Shown: positions 43,464 through 51,190 of the stretch, in pieces
How the letters are laid out: each line of letters opens with the position of its first letter
How positions within the stretch are numbered: the first letter of the stretch is position 1
From: Streptomyces xanthii
GTDB lineage: Bacteria > Actinomycetota > Actinomycetes > Streptomycetales > Streptomycetaceae
Reading direction: 5' to 3'
Assembly (NCBI RefSeq): GCF_014621695.1
Contig: NZ_CP061281.1
Coordinates: 7,564,001-7,628,000 of the forward strand
DNA length: 64,000 nucleotides
Program-made: the position numbers and the translations under genes
Notes under the pieces: model-generated
Database searches by the model: none
The model's input: only the letters and a program-made list of their open reading frames with translations
Told to the model about the DNA's origin: nothing

Positions 43464-43730
43464 TCAGGGGGCGAGGGGGAATGAGGGCAGGGAGTGCCGT
43501 ATCGCTGTGCGCAGGTCTCTGCTGAGCCTTCCGGTTCTTTCCCAGTCCACGAGGAGTTGGGCCACGTGGGCCACCTTGATGCCGGTTCGCGCTGCCGCCG
43601 CGCGCAGGACGTCGGTGGCATCAGGGATGCTCGTCCGTCCCACCGCGGCGAGGACCGACGCGCCCTGCTCGATGATCGTCGGGGCGCCCGGCAACTGGTC
43701 TCGAGCGGTGGGTTCCAGGAACTCGGTCAT
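43464..43730 (-). CDS. ANTAR-domain-only protein
   Basis: An 88-residue protein. PTIIEQGASVLAAVGRTSIPDATDVLRAAAARTGIKVAHVAQLLVDW fits the three-helix ANTAR RNA-binding domain (I-EQA-GVL, A--LLR-A-----K---A--L pattern). There is no receiver or GAF sensor domain upstream. ANTAR proteins act by preventing terminator formation in nascent RNA. This one is immediately upstream, on the same strand, of a terminator-containing leader (43150-43305), which makes a local antitermination circuit possible. ATG at 43730 has GGAGGCCTC upstream. Domain call is from pattern only. Confidence 0.6.
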   Translation of the reverse strand: MTEFLEPTARDQLPGAPTIIEQGASVLAAVGRTSIPDATDVLRAAAARTGIKVAHVAQLLVDWERTGRLSRDLRTAIRHSLPSFPLAP

Positions 43731-44060
43731 GAGGCCTCCAGGGGCAGAAGAGTGACAGGCACGTCGAGGGACACCGCCCGTGCTCGCGGTGAGCATGAGG
43801 ATGCGCACCTTGAGGAAACGGTGCGCGAAGGGCGGACTGCTGCTCGTGCGCCGATGCCTTTGCTCCAAAGCCCGGCCTTTCGATGTGTACCCATGGTTGG
43901 CCGGTGGCCATCCTGCGGTTCCCGCCTCTGAACCCAGCGAGGACCCGTCACCCCGGTGTGCAGCGGTGAGGAAGCGTTCAGGTGCGCGGACGCACGGTCG
44001 TCGACCATGACCTGCGAAACGTTCGCGACGGCGGAAATACCTGGTGGCGACGTGACCGGT
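43731..44060. other. Intergenic stretch without a recognisable gene
   Basis: About 330 bp between the ANTAR-type gene and the winged-helix regulator. Open frames exist in several phases but none has family-like sequence. The ANTAR-type gene's promoter should lie here. Confidence 0.5.
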
Positions 44061-45026
44061 TCATGCCGCCAGACGGTCGCCGAGCGGGCTGCGCAGGTAC
44101 AGCACGAGGTGCCCGTGCCGGGCCCGGGTGACCAGTCCCGCCCGGCGCAGGACCCCCAGATGCTGGCTCACCGTGCCGGGGCTGAGCTCCAGCCGGTGGG
44201 CCAGGTCGGTGGTGCTCGCCGGCTCCGCGAGCTGGGTCAGGAGCAGGGCCCGGGTGCTGCCGAGCAGATCGGCCAGGGCCTTCGGCGGGGCCACGGCGTG
44301 CGTGTGCCAGACCGTGGCGCGGCCCCGCGCGGGGTACGCGATCCTGGGCGCCAGCGCGGGGTTGAGGAGTGTGCTGGCACGGTCGCAGAACAGAGACGGG
44401 GTGAACGTCACGCCGCGGCCCTCCACCGCCAGGTCACGCCGTTCGTCGCGGAGCGTGTCCACGGTGAGCGTGCCTGCCTGCCAGCGCAGGCCGGGGTGGA
44501 TGTCGGGGAAAAGCGCCGCGGCCCCGCCGTCGGCCAGCCGCCGCGCCCGGTGCAGGATGTCGGACCGCAGAACCGCCTGCATGCGCGGCCAGTGCGGCGC
44601 GACCACGAGCGCCCAGTAGGCGTACAGGGCGTCGGCGATGCGCGCGAGCAGGGCCGGGGGATCCCGGTACGCGTCGACGAGTCCGGCGCAAAGCTCCGTA
44701 CCACTGGCGGCCTGGAGCAGTTCGGCCGTCACACGCTCGGCAGGCGTGGCCCGCAGTGCCGCGAACTCGCCGTCGACATCGGGGGACGGGCCGCCGGGAT
44801 GAGGGGTCAGGAAGTCGGCGATGCGCCGGCGCGGCCCGACCAGGCACCGCAGAAGGGGCCAGTCGAGTCGCCGCAGCAGTGGGGCGCCCTGGCGCAGCAA
44901 GGGCCGATGCTCGGCATACCGGACCGGGTTCTGCCACGCCCGCAGGCTCAACACGGTCTCCTGCAGCGGGGAACACGCGAAGCGGACCGAGGCGAGGTCG
45001 TCCAGGTCGAGCCGCAGCAGCAACAT
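44061..45026 (-). CDS. Winged-helix (ArsR-like, DUF5937) transcriptional regulator
   Basis: A 321-residue regulator. N-terminal domain [30 protein letters not shown] and a central helical sensor; C-terminal w[51 protein letters not shown], then a basic wing. Same organisation as the gene at 23949-24926. Divergent from the metallo-hydrolase/nitroreductase operon at 45223 and probably its regulator. The start ATG has no strong ribosome-binding site; 45026 is chosen because the family's L-rich N-terminus begins there. Confidence 0.85.
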   Translation of the reverse strand: MLLLRLDLDDLASVRFACSPLQETVLSLRAWQNPVRYAEHRPLLRQGAPLLRRLDWPLLRCLVGPRRRIADFLTPHPGGPSPDVDGEFAALRATPAERVTAELLQAASGTELCAGLVDAYRDPPALLARIADALYAYWALVVAPHWPRMQAVLRSDILHRARRLADGGAAALFPDIHPGLRWQAGTLTVDTLRDERRDLAVEGRGVTFTPSLFCDRASTLLNPALAPRIAYPARGRATVWHTHAVAPPKALADLLGSTRALLLTQLAEPASTTDLAHRLELSPGTVSQHLGVLRRAGLVTRARHGHLVLYLRSPLGDRLAA

Positions 45027-45222
45027 TCGGCCCAGACTAAATCTCTCGCACCGCGGCCGGTTCGCCGGGTGGGATCACCACCATGACCACCGCTCCGGCC
45101 GGGAGAAACTCGGCGACGGCTCCAGACCGGCCCCTCATGCACGGCCACACGCCCACCGGCACTCCAGCCCCGCGCACGGACCCGGACACCGGCGAGCGCG
45201 CCCCCGCACGTGGGGCGGGCCG

Positions 45223-45987
45223 ATGACTCTGACGCAGGCTCATAGCTGGTACGAGCTGGAGGAGCTGGACGACGGCCTCGTGCGCATCACCGAGCCGCAC
45301 GTCGACAAACTGGTGCGGGCCAACCTCTGGTGGCTGCGCGGAACGGACCGCGACCTCGTCGTGGACGCGGGCCTGGGCGTCGCCTCCCTGCGCCGCCACA
45401 TCCCGAAGATGTTCGAGCGGGACCCTCTGGTCGTCCTCACCCACGCACACCTGGACCACGTCGGCGGAGCACACGAGTTCACGGAACGCGCGGCCCACAA
45501 AGCCGCCCAAGAGTTGCTGGCACAGGGCGTGCCGTCCAGCCTTCACGGTCCCGAGCTCTACAGGAAACTCGGTGTGGAGGCAGGGGGAGAAGAGATGCCG
45601 GCGCTGCTGATCGACGCGCTTCCCCACCCCGGCTACGACCCGACTGCCTACCGCGTGGAGCCACTCACGGTGCACCGTGTTCTCGAGGACGGGGACACCA
45701 TCGACCTCGGCGGGCGCGCCCTGACCGTCCTGCACCTGCCCGGACACACCCCCGGCTGCATCGCCCTGCTCGAAGAACGCACCGGGGCGCTGTTCACCGG
45801 AGACGTCGTCTACAACGGCCACCTCATCGACGACCTCCCCGAATCCGCCCCGTCGGACTACCGGCGCAGCCTCGCGCGCCTGGCCGACCTGGACCTGTCG
45901 ACCGCCCACCCGGGCCACGGCCGGAGCTTCTCCGGGTCCCGACTGCGGGAACTCGCCCACCAGTACCTGAGCGGGCCCTCCGCATAG
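45223..45987 (+). CDS. MBL-fold metallo-hydrolase
   Basis: A 254-residue metallo-beta-lactamase-fold enzyme. Zinc ligands: THAHLDHVGG (HxHxDH), H in LHLPGHTPGC, Asp in TGDVVYNGH, and the final His in HPGHGRSF. All are present. The protein is a glyoxalase II-like hydrolase of unknown substrate. The N-terminus contains DGLVRITEPHVDKLVRANLWW. Nitroreductase-family gene follows 24 bp later; both are likely an operon under the divergent regulator at 44061. Start ATG at 45223. Confidence 0.9.
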   Translation: MTLTQAHSWYELEELDDGLVRITEPHVDKLVRANLWWLRGTDRDLVVDAGLGVASLRRHIPKMFERDPLVVLTHAHLDHVGGAHEFTERAAHKAAQELLAQGVPSSLHGPELYRKLGVEAGGEEMPALLIDALPHPGYDPTAYRVEPLTVHRVLEDGDTIDLGGRALTVLHLPGHTPGCIALLEERTGALFTGDVVYNGHLIDDLPESAPSDYRRSLARLADLDLSTAHPGHGRSFSGSRLRELAHQYLSGPSA

Positions 45988-46011
45988 GGACGTAGAGAGG
46001 AAGAGAACCAC

Positions 46012-46677
46012 GTGGATGTGTACGAAGCCGTGGTAGGTCGCCGGGCCGTGCGGGCGTTCAGCGACGAGCCGGTGCCCCGAGACGTTCTCGAACGCGTGCT
46101 GACCGCGGCGGCGCGCACACCGTCGAGCGGCAATCTCCAGCCGTGGCGCGCCTACGTCGTGGCCGGCGAGCCGCTGGCCGAGCTGAAGCGACGCGCGACG
46201 GCCAGGGCCGTGACGGGAGACCCGGGCGACGAGCGCGAGTACCCGATGTACCCGCCCGAACTGGCCTCCCCGTACGCGGACCGCTTCTCCGCCGCTGCCG
46301 CCCAGAGGTACCGGGCCCTGGGCATCGAGCGGGACGACCCCGACCGACCCGCGAAGATCGCCGCCCTGAACTGCGGCGCGTTCGGGGCGCCGGTCGTGCT
46401 GTTCTGCTACCTCGACCGGACCATGGGCCCGGGACAGTGGGCGGACGCGGGGATGTACGTACAGACGGTGATGCTGTTGCTGAGGGCGGAAGGCCTGCAC
46501 AGCTGCCCCCAGGTGATGTGGACCATGTACCGCGAGACCGTCGGTGAGGTGGTCGGGGCCGACGACGGACTCGTGCTGTTCTGCGGCGTCTCGGTGGGCT
46601 TCGAGAAGGAGGGCGTGGCACGGCTGCGCACCGGGCGGGCGGATCTGGCGGAGACGGTGAGTTTCGTCGGAATGTGA
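46012..46677 (+). CDS. Nitroreductase family protein
   Basis: A 221-residue FMN-dependent oxidoreductase. FMN phosphate contacts: GRRAVRAFSDEPVP (R-R-S), then RTPSSGNLQPWRAYVV (SSxN). The C-terminal part has LRAEGLHSCPQ and LFCGVSVGFE, typical. It would reduce nitro or quinone compounds with NAD(P)H. GTG at 46012 has a GAGAGGAAGAG ribosome-binding site. It is 24 bp after the metallo-hydrolase, so the two probably act together. Confidence 0.9.
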   Translation: MDVYEAVVGRRAVRAFSDEPVPRDVLERVLTAAARTPSSGNLQPWRAYVVAGEPLAELKRRATARAVTGDPGDEREYPMYPPELASPYADRFSAAAAQRYRALGIERDDPDRPAKIAALNCGAFGAPVVLFCYLDRTMGPGQWADAGMYVQTVMLLLRAEGLHSCPQVMWTMYRETVGEVVGADDGLVLFCGVSVGFEKEGVARLRTGRADLAETVSFVGM

Positions 46678-46747
46678 CGAGTTGGCGGCCAGGACGCACA
46701 GGTCAGTGGGCCGGGACGAGGAGCGCGGGCCGTGCGGGAACATGTGC

Positions 46748-46780
46748 GAGCTTCACTGACAGGAGATGTCAGTGAAGCTC
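46748..46780. promoter_or_regulatory. Long perfect palindrome upstream of the MFS gene
   Basis: Arms GAGCTTCACTGACA (46748-46761) and TGTCAGTGAAGCTC (46767-46780), 14 bp each, with a 5-nt spacer. It could be an operator for a dimeric repressor or a transcript hairpin. It lies 15 bp before the ATG at 46795; if translation starts instead at GTG 46732 the palindrome is inside the reading frame. Confidence 0.6.
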
Positions 46781-46794
46781 CGGACACTGGTGCG

Positions 46795-48261
46795 ATGCTC
46801 CTCAGTCACCCCTCCCAACGGGCCGAACGGCTGCTCGTGCCCGCTGCCTTCGCGACCGCTCTCGGAAACAACGTCCAACTCATCGCGGGCGCACTGCTCC
46901 TGATCAGGGAGCAGCGGACCATGATGGCCGTCGGCTGGCTCTTCATCGCCGTCGCCGGGCCGCAGGCGCTGCTCTCGCCGCTCTTCGGGCGGCTGGCCGA
47001 CCGCTTCGACCGGCGGGCGCTGTGGATCGGCTGCGATGTCACCAGTGCGGCGCTGGCCCTCGGGCTGCCGCTGTGGCTGGTGTGCGGCGGATCCCCGGGG
47101 CCCGGTGTCTACGGCGCCAATCTGACGCTCGCCGTGGTCGGCGCCCTGTTCTTTCCGGCGAGTTCCGCGCTGATCAAGGAAAGGGTCGCGGCGGACCGGC
47201 TGCGACGGTTCAACGCCCGCTACGAGATGGGGACCCAGGCGGGGATGCTGCTGTCGGCGACGATCGGCGGGCTGTCCGTACAGGCCTTCGGCGCCCTGCC
47301 GCTGCTGGTGTTCAACGCCGGGACCTTCGTCGTGTCGGCGCTCTGCGTCGCCGCGGTGGGGCGTCGCCCGAACCGCGTGCCGACGGCCACCCCGGACGGC
47401 GGGCCGGCACCGGTCCCGACCGGGTCACGGGTGCCGCTGCCGATGCGTCACTTCATCCTGCTCTACGCCCAGGGGAGCGTGGTCGTCACGGTCTTCAACG
47501 CACTGCTGCCCACCGCCGTCATCGGCGAACTCCACCTGGGGGCGGGGACGTTCGGCGCCGTCGACGCCCTGGGGAGTCTCGGCTTCCTGGCGGCGACCGG
47601 TGCCTACCGGATCGTCGGCAGGCACTGGCCCGACCTTCGCGTCGCCGTCGTGGGCTTCCTGCTCTGCGACGCAGGCCTGCTGCTGCAGAGCCAGTTCGGG
47701 ATCGCCGGCTATCTGATCGGCGTACCGCTGGGCGCGTTCGTCTTCGGGCAGGCCCGGATCGCCTCGCGGACCATGCTGATGACCTCGGCCGACGACGCCT
47801 CGGTGGGCAGAGTCTTCGGGCTGGCGAACGGCGGCGGTCTGGCGGCCACGGTCGGAGTGATGTTCCTGGTCGCGACGGTCACCGACCACACCGACACGCG
47901 CTACGGCTTCGCGGTACTCGCCGCGCTCTCCCTGCTGGCCACGCTGTCCGCGGGACTGCTGCTGAGGTCACCGGCCCCGCACCGGCCAGAGGTGTCCGCC
48001 GGGCGGTACCGGTCGAGCATCGCCGCCGCTGTCGCCGCGAGCGCGCGGCGCAGTTCCTCGGGGGCCAGCACCTCGATGTCCGGCCCCAGCGACAGCAGGG
48101 TCGGCAGCGCCGACTCGACCGATTCCAGCGGTACGGTCGCGGTCACCCAGCCGTCGGCCTCCGGCGGTCCCGCCGACGCCTCGACGGCACGGACCAGCGC
48201 CGCGTCCAGTCGGTCCGGCAGCGCGGACAGCAGCGCCGGAGCGATCCGGACGGAAGCCTGA
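46795..48261 (+). CDS. MFS transporter with read-through C-terminus
   Basis: A major-facilitator protein with twelve predicted helices. The N-terminus (RLLVPAAFATALGNNVQLIAGALLLI) and motif A-like GRLADRFDRRALW are standard. The true family end is near residue 395 (ALSLLATLSAGLLLRSP); after that, about 90 residues are serine/alanine-rich antisense of the WYL gene, because no stop codon is met until 48261. The normal stop seems lost. The extra tail may be harmless or unstable. Start: ATG at 46795 assumed; GTG at 46732 (SD GAGGAG) is an alternative. The perfect palindrome 46748-46780 suggests repression. Confidence 0.75.
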   Translation: MLLSHPSQRAERLLVPAAFATALGNNVQLIAGALLLIREQRTMMAVGWLFIAVAGPQALLSPLFGRLADRFDRRALWIGCDVTSAALALGLPLWLVCGGSPGPGVYGANLTLAVVGALFFPASSALIKERVAADRLRRFNARYEMGTQAGMLLSATIGGLSVQAFGALPLLVFNAGTFVVSALCVAAVGRRPNRVPTATPDGGPAPVPTGSRVPLPMRHFILLYAQGSVVVTVFNALLPTAVIGELHLGAGTFGAVDALGSLGFLAATGAYRIVGRHWPDLRVAVVGFLLCDAGLLLQSQFGIAGYLIGVPLGAFVFGQARIASRTMLMTSADDASVGRVFGLANGGGLAATVGVMFLVATVTDHTDTRYGFAVLAALSLLATLSAGLLLRSPAPHRPEVSAGRYRSSIAAAVAASARRSSSGASTSMSGPSDSRVGSADSTDSSGTVAVTQPSASGGPADASTARTSAASSRSGSADSSAGAIRTEA

Positions 48262-48971
48262 AGGCGCAGTCTGCGGGCGTCGTAGGCGTGGAGGTAGTCC
48301 TGCCAGTGCGCGGCCAGATCGAAGCCGTCGGGGCGCTCGAAGCCGTCCTCTCCGACGTCCAGGCGGAGGATCGACGACACCCGGTAGGTGCGCACCGCGT
48401 CGTCCGTCGCCGCCACGAGGTACCAGACGCCCGCCTTGAGGACCAGGCCGTAGGGGTCGAGCTCGCGCTCGACTTCCTGCGGCTCGGCCCAGCGGCGGTA
48501 GCGCACCCGGATGCGCCGCTGGTTCCACACGGCGTGGGCGAGCGCCACGAGAGCGGGCGGGGAGTCCTGCTCCCGGTACCAGCCGAGCGCGTCGAGGTGG
48601 AAGCGTTCACGGACCCGGCCGGACCGGTCCCGGAGCGGGGCCGGCAGCGCCGCGGTCAGCTTCAGCTGCGCCGCCGCCAGCACCTCGCCCAGTCCCAGAT
48701 CGTCCGCCGCGCCGGGCAGCCCGGCCAGGAACAGGGACTCGGCCTCTTCGGCGTGCAGCCCGGTGAGCCGGGTCCGGTAACCGCCGAGCAGCTCGTATCC
48801 GCCGTGGTGCCCGGCGTCCCCGTAGACCGGGATGCCCGCGCCGCTCAGTGAGTCGATGTCCCGGTAGACGGTCCGGACGGAGACCCCCAGCTCCTCGGCG
48901 AGCTCACCGGCCGTGAGCCGGCCCCGGTTCTGCAACAGCAGAAGGAGGGAGAGGAGCCGGGCCGCGCGCAT
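47901..48971 (-). CDS. WYL domain/DeoR-type transcriptional regulator with read-through C-terminus
   Basis: A 356-residue regulator. N-terminal HTH (RLTAGELAEELGVSVRTVYRDIDSLSGAGIPVYGDAG) and a WYL domain with RIRVRYRRWAEPQEVERELDPYGLVLKAGVWYLVA (RY/WYL residues). The C-terminal segment LLSLGPDIEVLAPEELRRALAATAAAMLDRYRP is the usual WCX end; beyond it about 30 residues (TSGRCGAGDLSSSPADSV) are antisense of the MFS gene. The two genes thus overlap by 361 bp tail to tail. WYL proteins sense nucleotides or DNA damage products; target unknown. Confidence 0.85.
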   Translation of the reverse strand: MRAARLLSLLLLLQNRGRLTAGELAEELGVSVRTVYRDIDSLSGAGIPVYGDAGHHGGYELLGGYRTRLTGLHAEEAESLFLAGLPGAADDLGLGEVLAAAQLKLTAALPAPLRDRSGRVRERFHLDALGWYREQDSPPALVALAHAVWNQRRIRVRYRRWAEPQEVERELDPYGLVLKAGVWYLVAATDDAVRTYRVSSILRLDVGEDGFERPDGFDLAAHWQDYLHAYDARRLRLQASVRIAPALLSALPDRLDAALVRAVEASAGPPEADGWVTATVPLESVESALPTLLSLGPDIEVLAPEELRRALAATAAAMLDRYRPADTSGRCGAGDLSSSPADSVASRESAASTAKP

Positions 48972-49060
48972 GCAGCCATCATCCCAGGCCGGGCCCGGCC
49001 TGGTCCGGCGGCCGGCTGCCCGTCTGCGCGAACGAGCCCGCGGAACCCGGACGTCCCGGC

Positions 49061-50047
49061 TCAGTGCTCGAGGGTGGCGAGCCAGTCGGTCAGGAGGCGG
49101 TTGACCTCGTCGGGGCGCTCCTGCTGGATCCAGTGGCCGCAGCCGTCCAGGAGATGGGCCGCGGACAGTGCGGGGAGAGTGGCGGGGAAGGCGTCGATGG
49201 CATCGGACATCCAGGTGGTGGAGGCGTCCAGGGTGCCGCCGATGAACAGGGACGGCTGCTTGATCGCCGCTCCGCTGTGGGGGGCGAGGTCTTCCCAGTC
49301 CCGGTCCATGTTCCGGTAGCGGTTGAGTGCGCCGGTGAGGCCCGTGCGTTCGAACTCCGCGGCATAGACGTCGAGTTCCTCCTCGCTCAGCCACCCGGGG
49401 AGCGGCCCGTCGGGGAAGCGGTCGCGCAACTGCCCGCCCGGGGCGACGAAGTGCGGGTCCGGTTCGCCCTCGGCCGGCATGGTGTCGGCGGACAGGGCCG
49501 CGTAGAAGCCCGCGAGCCAGCCCCGCACATCGGGCTCGATCTCCGACTCGGCGCGGCCGGGCTCCTGGAAGTAGGAGACGTAGAACTCCTGGTCGGGGCC
49601 GCCGATGTGGTCGAAGACGTCCGTGGGACGGGGGCCGCCGGGCGGCGCGTACGGCACGCTCAGCAGGCCGGCCGCGCGGAAGACCTCGGGGTGGAGCAGG
49701 GCGGACGCGGCGGCGATGTTGGAGCCCCAGTCGTGGCCGACGACCACCGCTGACTCCTCGCCGAGGGCGCGTACGACGGCGACGTTGTCGGCCACCAGGT
49801 CGAGCATGCGGTAGGCGTCGGTCGCGGCCGGCTTGGAGGAGCGGCCGTAGCCGCGTACGTCGATGGCCACGGCACGGAAGCCGGCCGCGGCGAGCGCCGG
49901 GAGCTGGCGGCGCCAGGAGTACCAGGACTCGGGGAAGCCGTGGACCAGCAGGACCAGCGGGCCGGTGCCCTGCTCGGCCAGATGCAGGCGACCCGCGGGG
50001 GCCTCGACGATGCGGTGGCGGAGTACTGAGGTCGGCTCGGATCGCAT
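49061..50047 (-). CDS. Alpha/beta hydrolase (epoxide hydrolase-like)
   Basis: A 328-residue cytoplasmic hydrolase. LVHGFPESWYSWRRQLPAL (HGFP oxyanion), nucleophile elbow VVGHDWGSNIAA with Asp as nucleophile, and the His in DGCGHWIQQERPDEV. The Asp nucleophile and HGFPE motif are those of soluble epoxide hydrolases and haloalkane dehalogenase relatives; cap domain in the middle. The acid of the triad is probably in GGTLDAST. ATG at 50047. Lies between the WYL and LysR genes on the same strand. Confidence 0.88.
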   Translation of the reverse strand: MRSEPTSVLRHRIVEAPAGRLHLAEQGTGPLVLLVHGFPESWYSWRRQLPALAAAGFRAVAIDVRGYGRSSKPAATDAYRMLDLVADNVAVVRALGEESAVVVGHDWGSNIAAASALLHPEVFRAAGLLSVPYAPPGGPRPTDVFDHIGGPDQEFYVSYFQEPGRAESEIEPDVRGWLAGFYAALSADTMPAEGEPDPHFVAPGGQLRDRFPDGPLPGWLSEEELDVYAAEFERTGLTGALNRYRNMDRDWEDLAPHSGAAIKQPSLFIGGTLDASTTWMSDAIDAFPATLPALSAAHLLDGCGHWIQQERPDEVNRLLTDWLATLEH

Positions 50048-50175
50048 GGGCGACTTCTCCTCGGTTCGCGGCTGGTCGGCGGCTACCCATCGATCATCGG
50101 GCGCGGCGGCGGCGCGGCGCGATCAGTGTTGCCGTTCCGGCAAGTTCACGCGGTGTGGGTCCGACAGCTGAGGGG

Positions 50176-51078
50176 TCACGCCGGTTCGGAGCCGGTCTCG
50201 AGCCGGCTGGTCCGGGCCAGCAGCCATGCCGTCAGGGCGCGGACGCGTCCGTCTTCTTCGGGTGACCGACGGCTGAGGAGGTGGTAGCTGGTGCCGTCGG
50301 GGACGAATCCGAAGGGTGCGACGAGCTGCCCTCGCTCCAGGTCGTCGTGGGCGACGGCGTACGGGGCGATGGCGACCCCGACGCCGGCCGTGGCGGCCTG
50401 GAGAGTCAGGTAGAAGTGCTCCAGGGTCTGCTGGGAGGCGGGCTCTGTCCGCCTGCCGGTGATACGCCGCCAGTCGTCCCAGGCCTGTGGCCGTGTGCCG
50501 GTGTGCAGCAGGGGTACCTGTGCCGCGCCGTCCGGGCCGGTCAGCAGGGGTGCGAGATCGGGGCGGCACACGGGTCCGATGCGTTCCGCGAACAGGCGCG
50601 TCGGGGGCGTCTGCTCGGGGAACGGGAAGTCGTCCCGGCGGATCGCGAGGTCGATGCCGTCCCGCTCGAAGAAGACAGGGCCGCCGCCCGCGGACAGGTG
50701 CACGGCGACGTCCGGCACGTTCACGGCCAGATCGGGGAGCCGGGGGATGAGCCATCGCATCAGGAGCGTGGGCTCGCACGAGAGGGTGAGCGGGCCGATG
50801 GGCGTGGGGTGGGCGATCTGCCGGGCCGCCGCGTCGATCTGATCGAGCGCGTCCCGCACGACGGCCGCCAACTGGCGGGCCTCAGAGGTCGGACGCAGGG
50901 CGCGGGTCTGACGTTCGAACAGCGAGGTCCCCAGGGCCCGTTCGAGATTCTGGATCTGTCGGCTCACCGCGCCGTGCGTGACATGCAGTTCCCGCGCCGC
51001 CGCGGTCATGCTCGCGTGCCGGACGGTCGCCTCGAAGGGCAGCAGGGTGTTCAGAGGAGGAAGGGCCGACCAGCGCAT
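50176..51078 (-). CDS. LysR family transcriptional regulator
   Basis: A 300-residue regulator. wHTH in PFEATVRHASMTAAARELHVTHGAVSRQIQNLERALGTSLFER (GcvA-type), then a periplasmic-binding-like domain (ADLAVNVPDVAVHLSAGG, PFPEQTPPTRLFAERIG). It is divergent from the DUF1537-kinase operon at 51191 and likely its activator, with the operon's sugar acid or phosphate as effector. A perfect dyad CTCACAG-GTC-CTGTGAG (51091-51107) lies in its own leader. ATG at 51078. Confidence 0.9.
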   Translation of the reverse strand: MRWSALPPLNTLLPFEATVRHASMTAAARELHVTHGAVSRQIQNLERALGTSLFERQTRALRPTSEARQLAAVVRDALDQIDAAARQIAHPTPIGPLTLSCEPTLLMRWLIPRLPDLAVNVPDVAVHLSAGGGPVFFERDGIDLAIRRDDFPFPEQTPPTRLFAERIGPVCRPDLAPLLTGPDGAAQVPLLHTGTRPQAWDDWRRITGRRTEPASQQTLEHFYLTLQAATAGVGVAIAPYAVAHDDLERGQLVAPFGFVPDGTSYHLLSRRSPEEDGRVRALTAWLLARTSRLETGSEPA

Positions 51079-51090
51079 GCGTGAACTCTA

Positions 51091-51107
51091 CTCACAGGTC
51101 CTGTGAG
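51091..51107. promoter_or_regulatory. Operator dyad between LysR gene and threonate-type operon
   Basis: Perfect 7-bp arms CTCACAG and CTGTGAG around GTC, 12 bp upstream of the LysR start. It is a plausible LysR binding site for both divergent transcripts. Confidence 0.6.
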
Positions 51108-51190
51108 AACGAATCGTTTGTCCTGCGCTTTCGGCCTGCACGACTATTGATCCGTTCACAGAGAAGAGTTGCCGAGGGAGAGGGCGGGGC

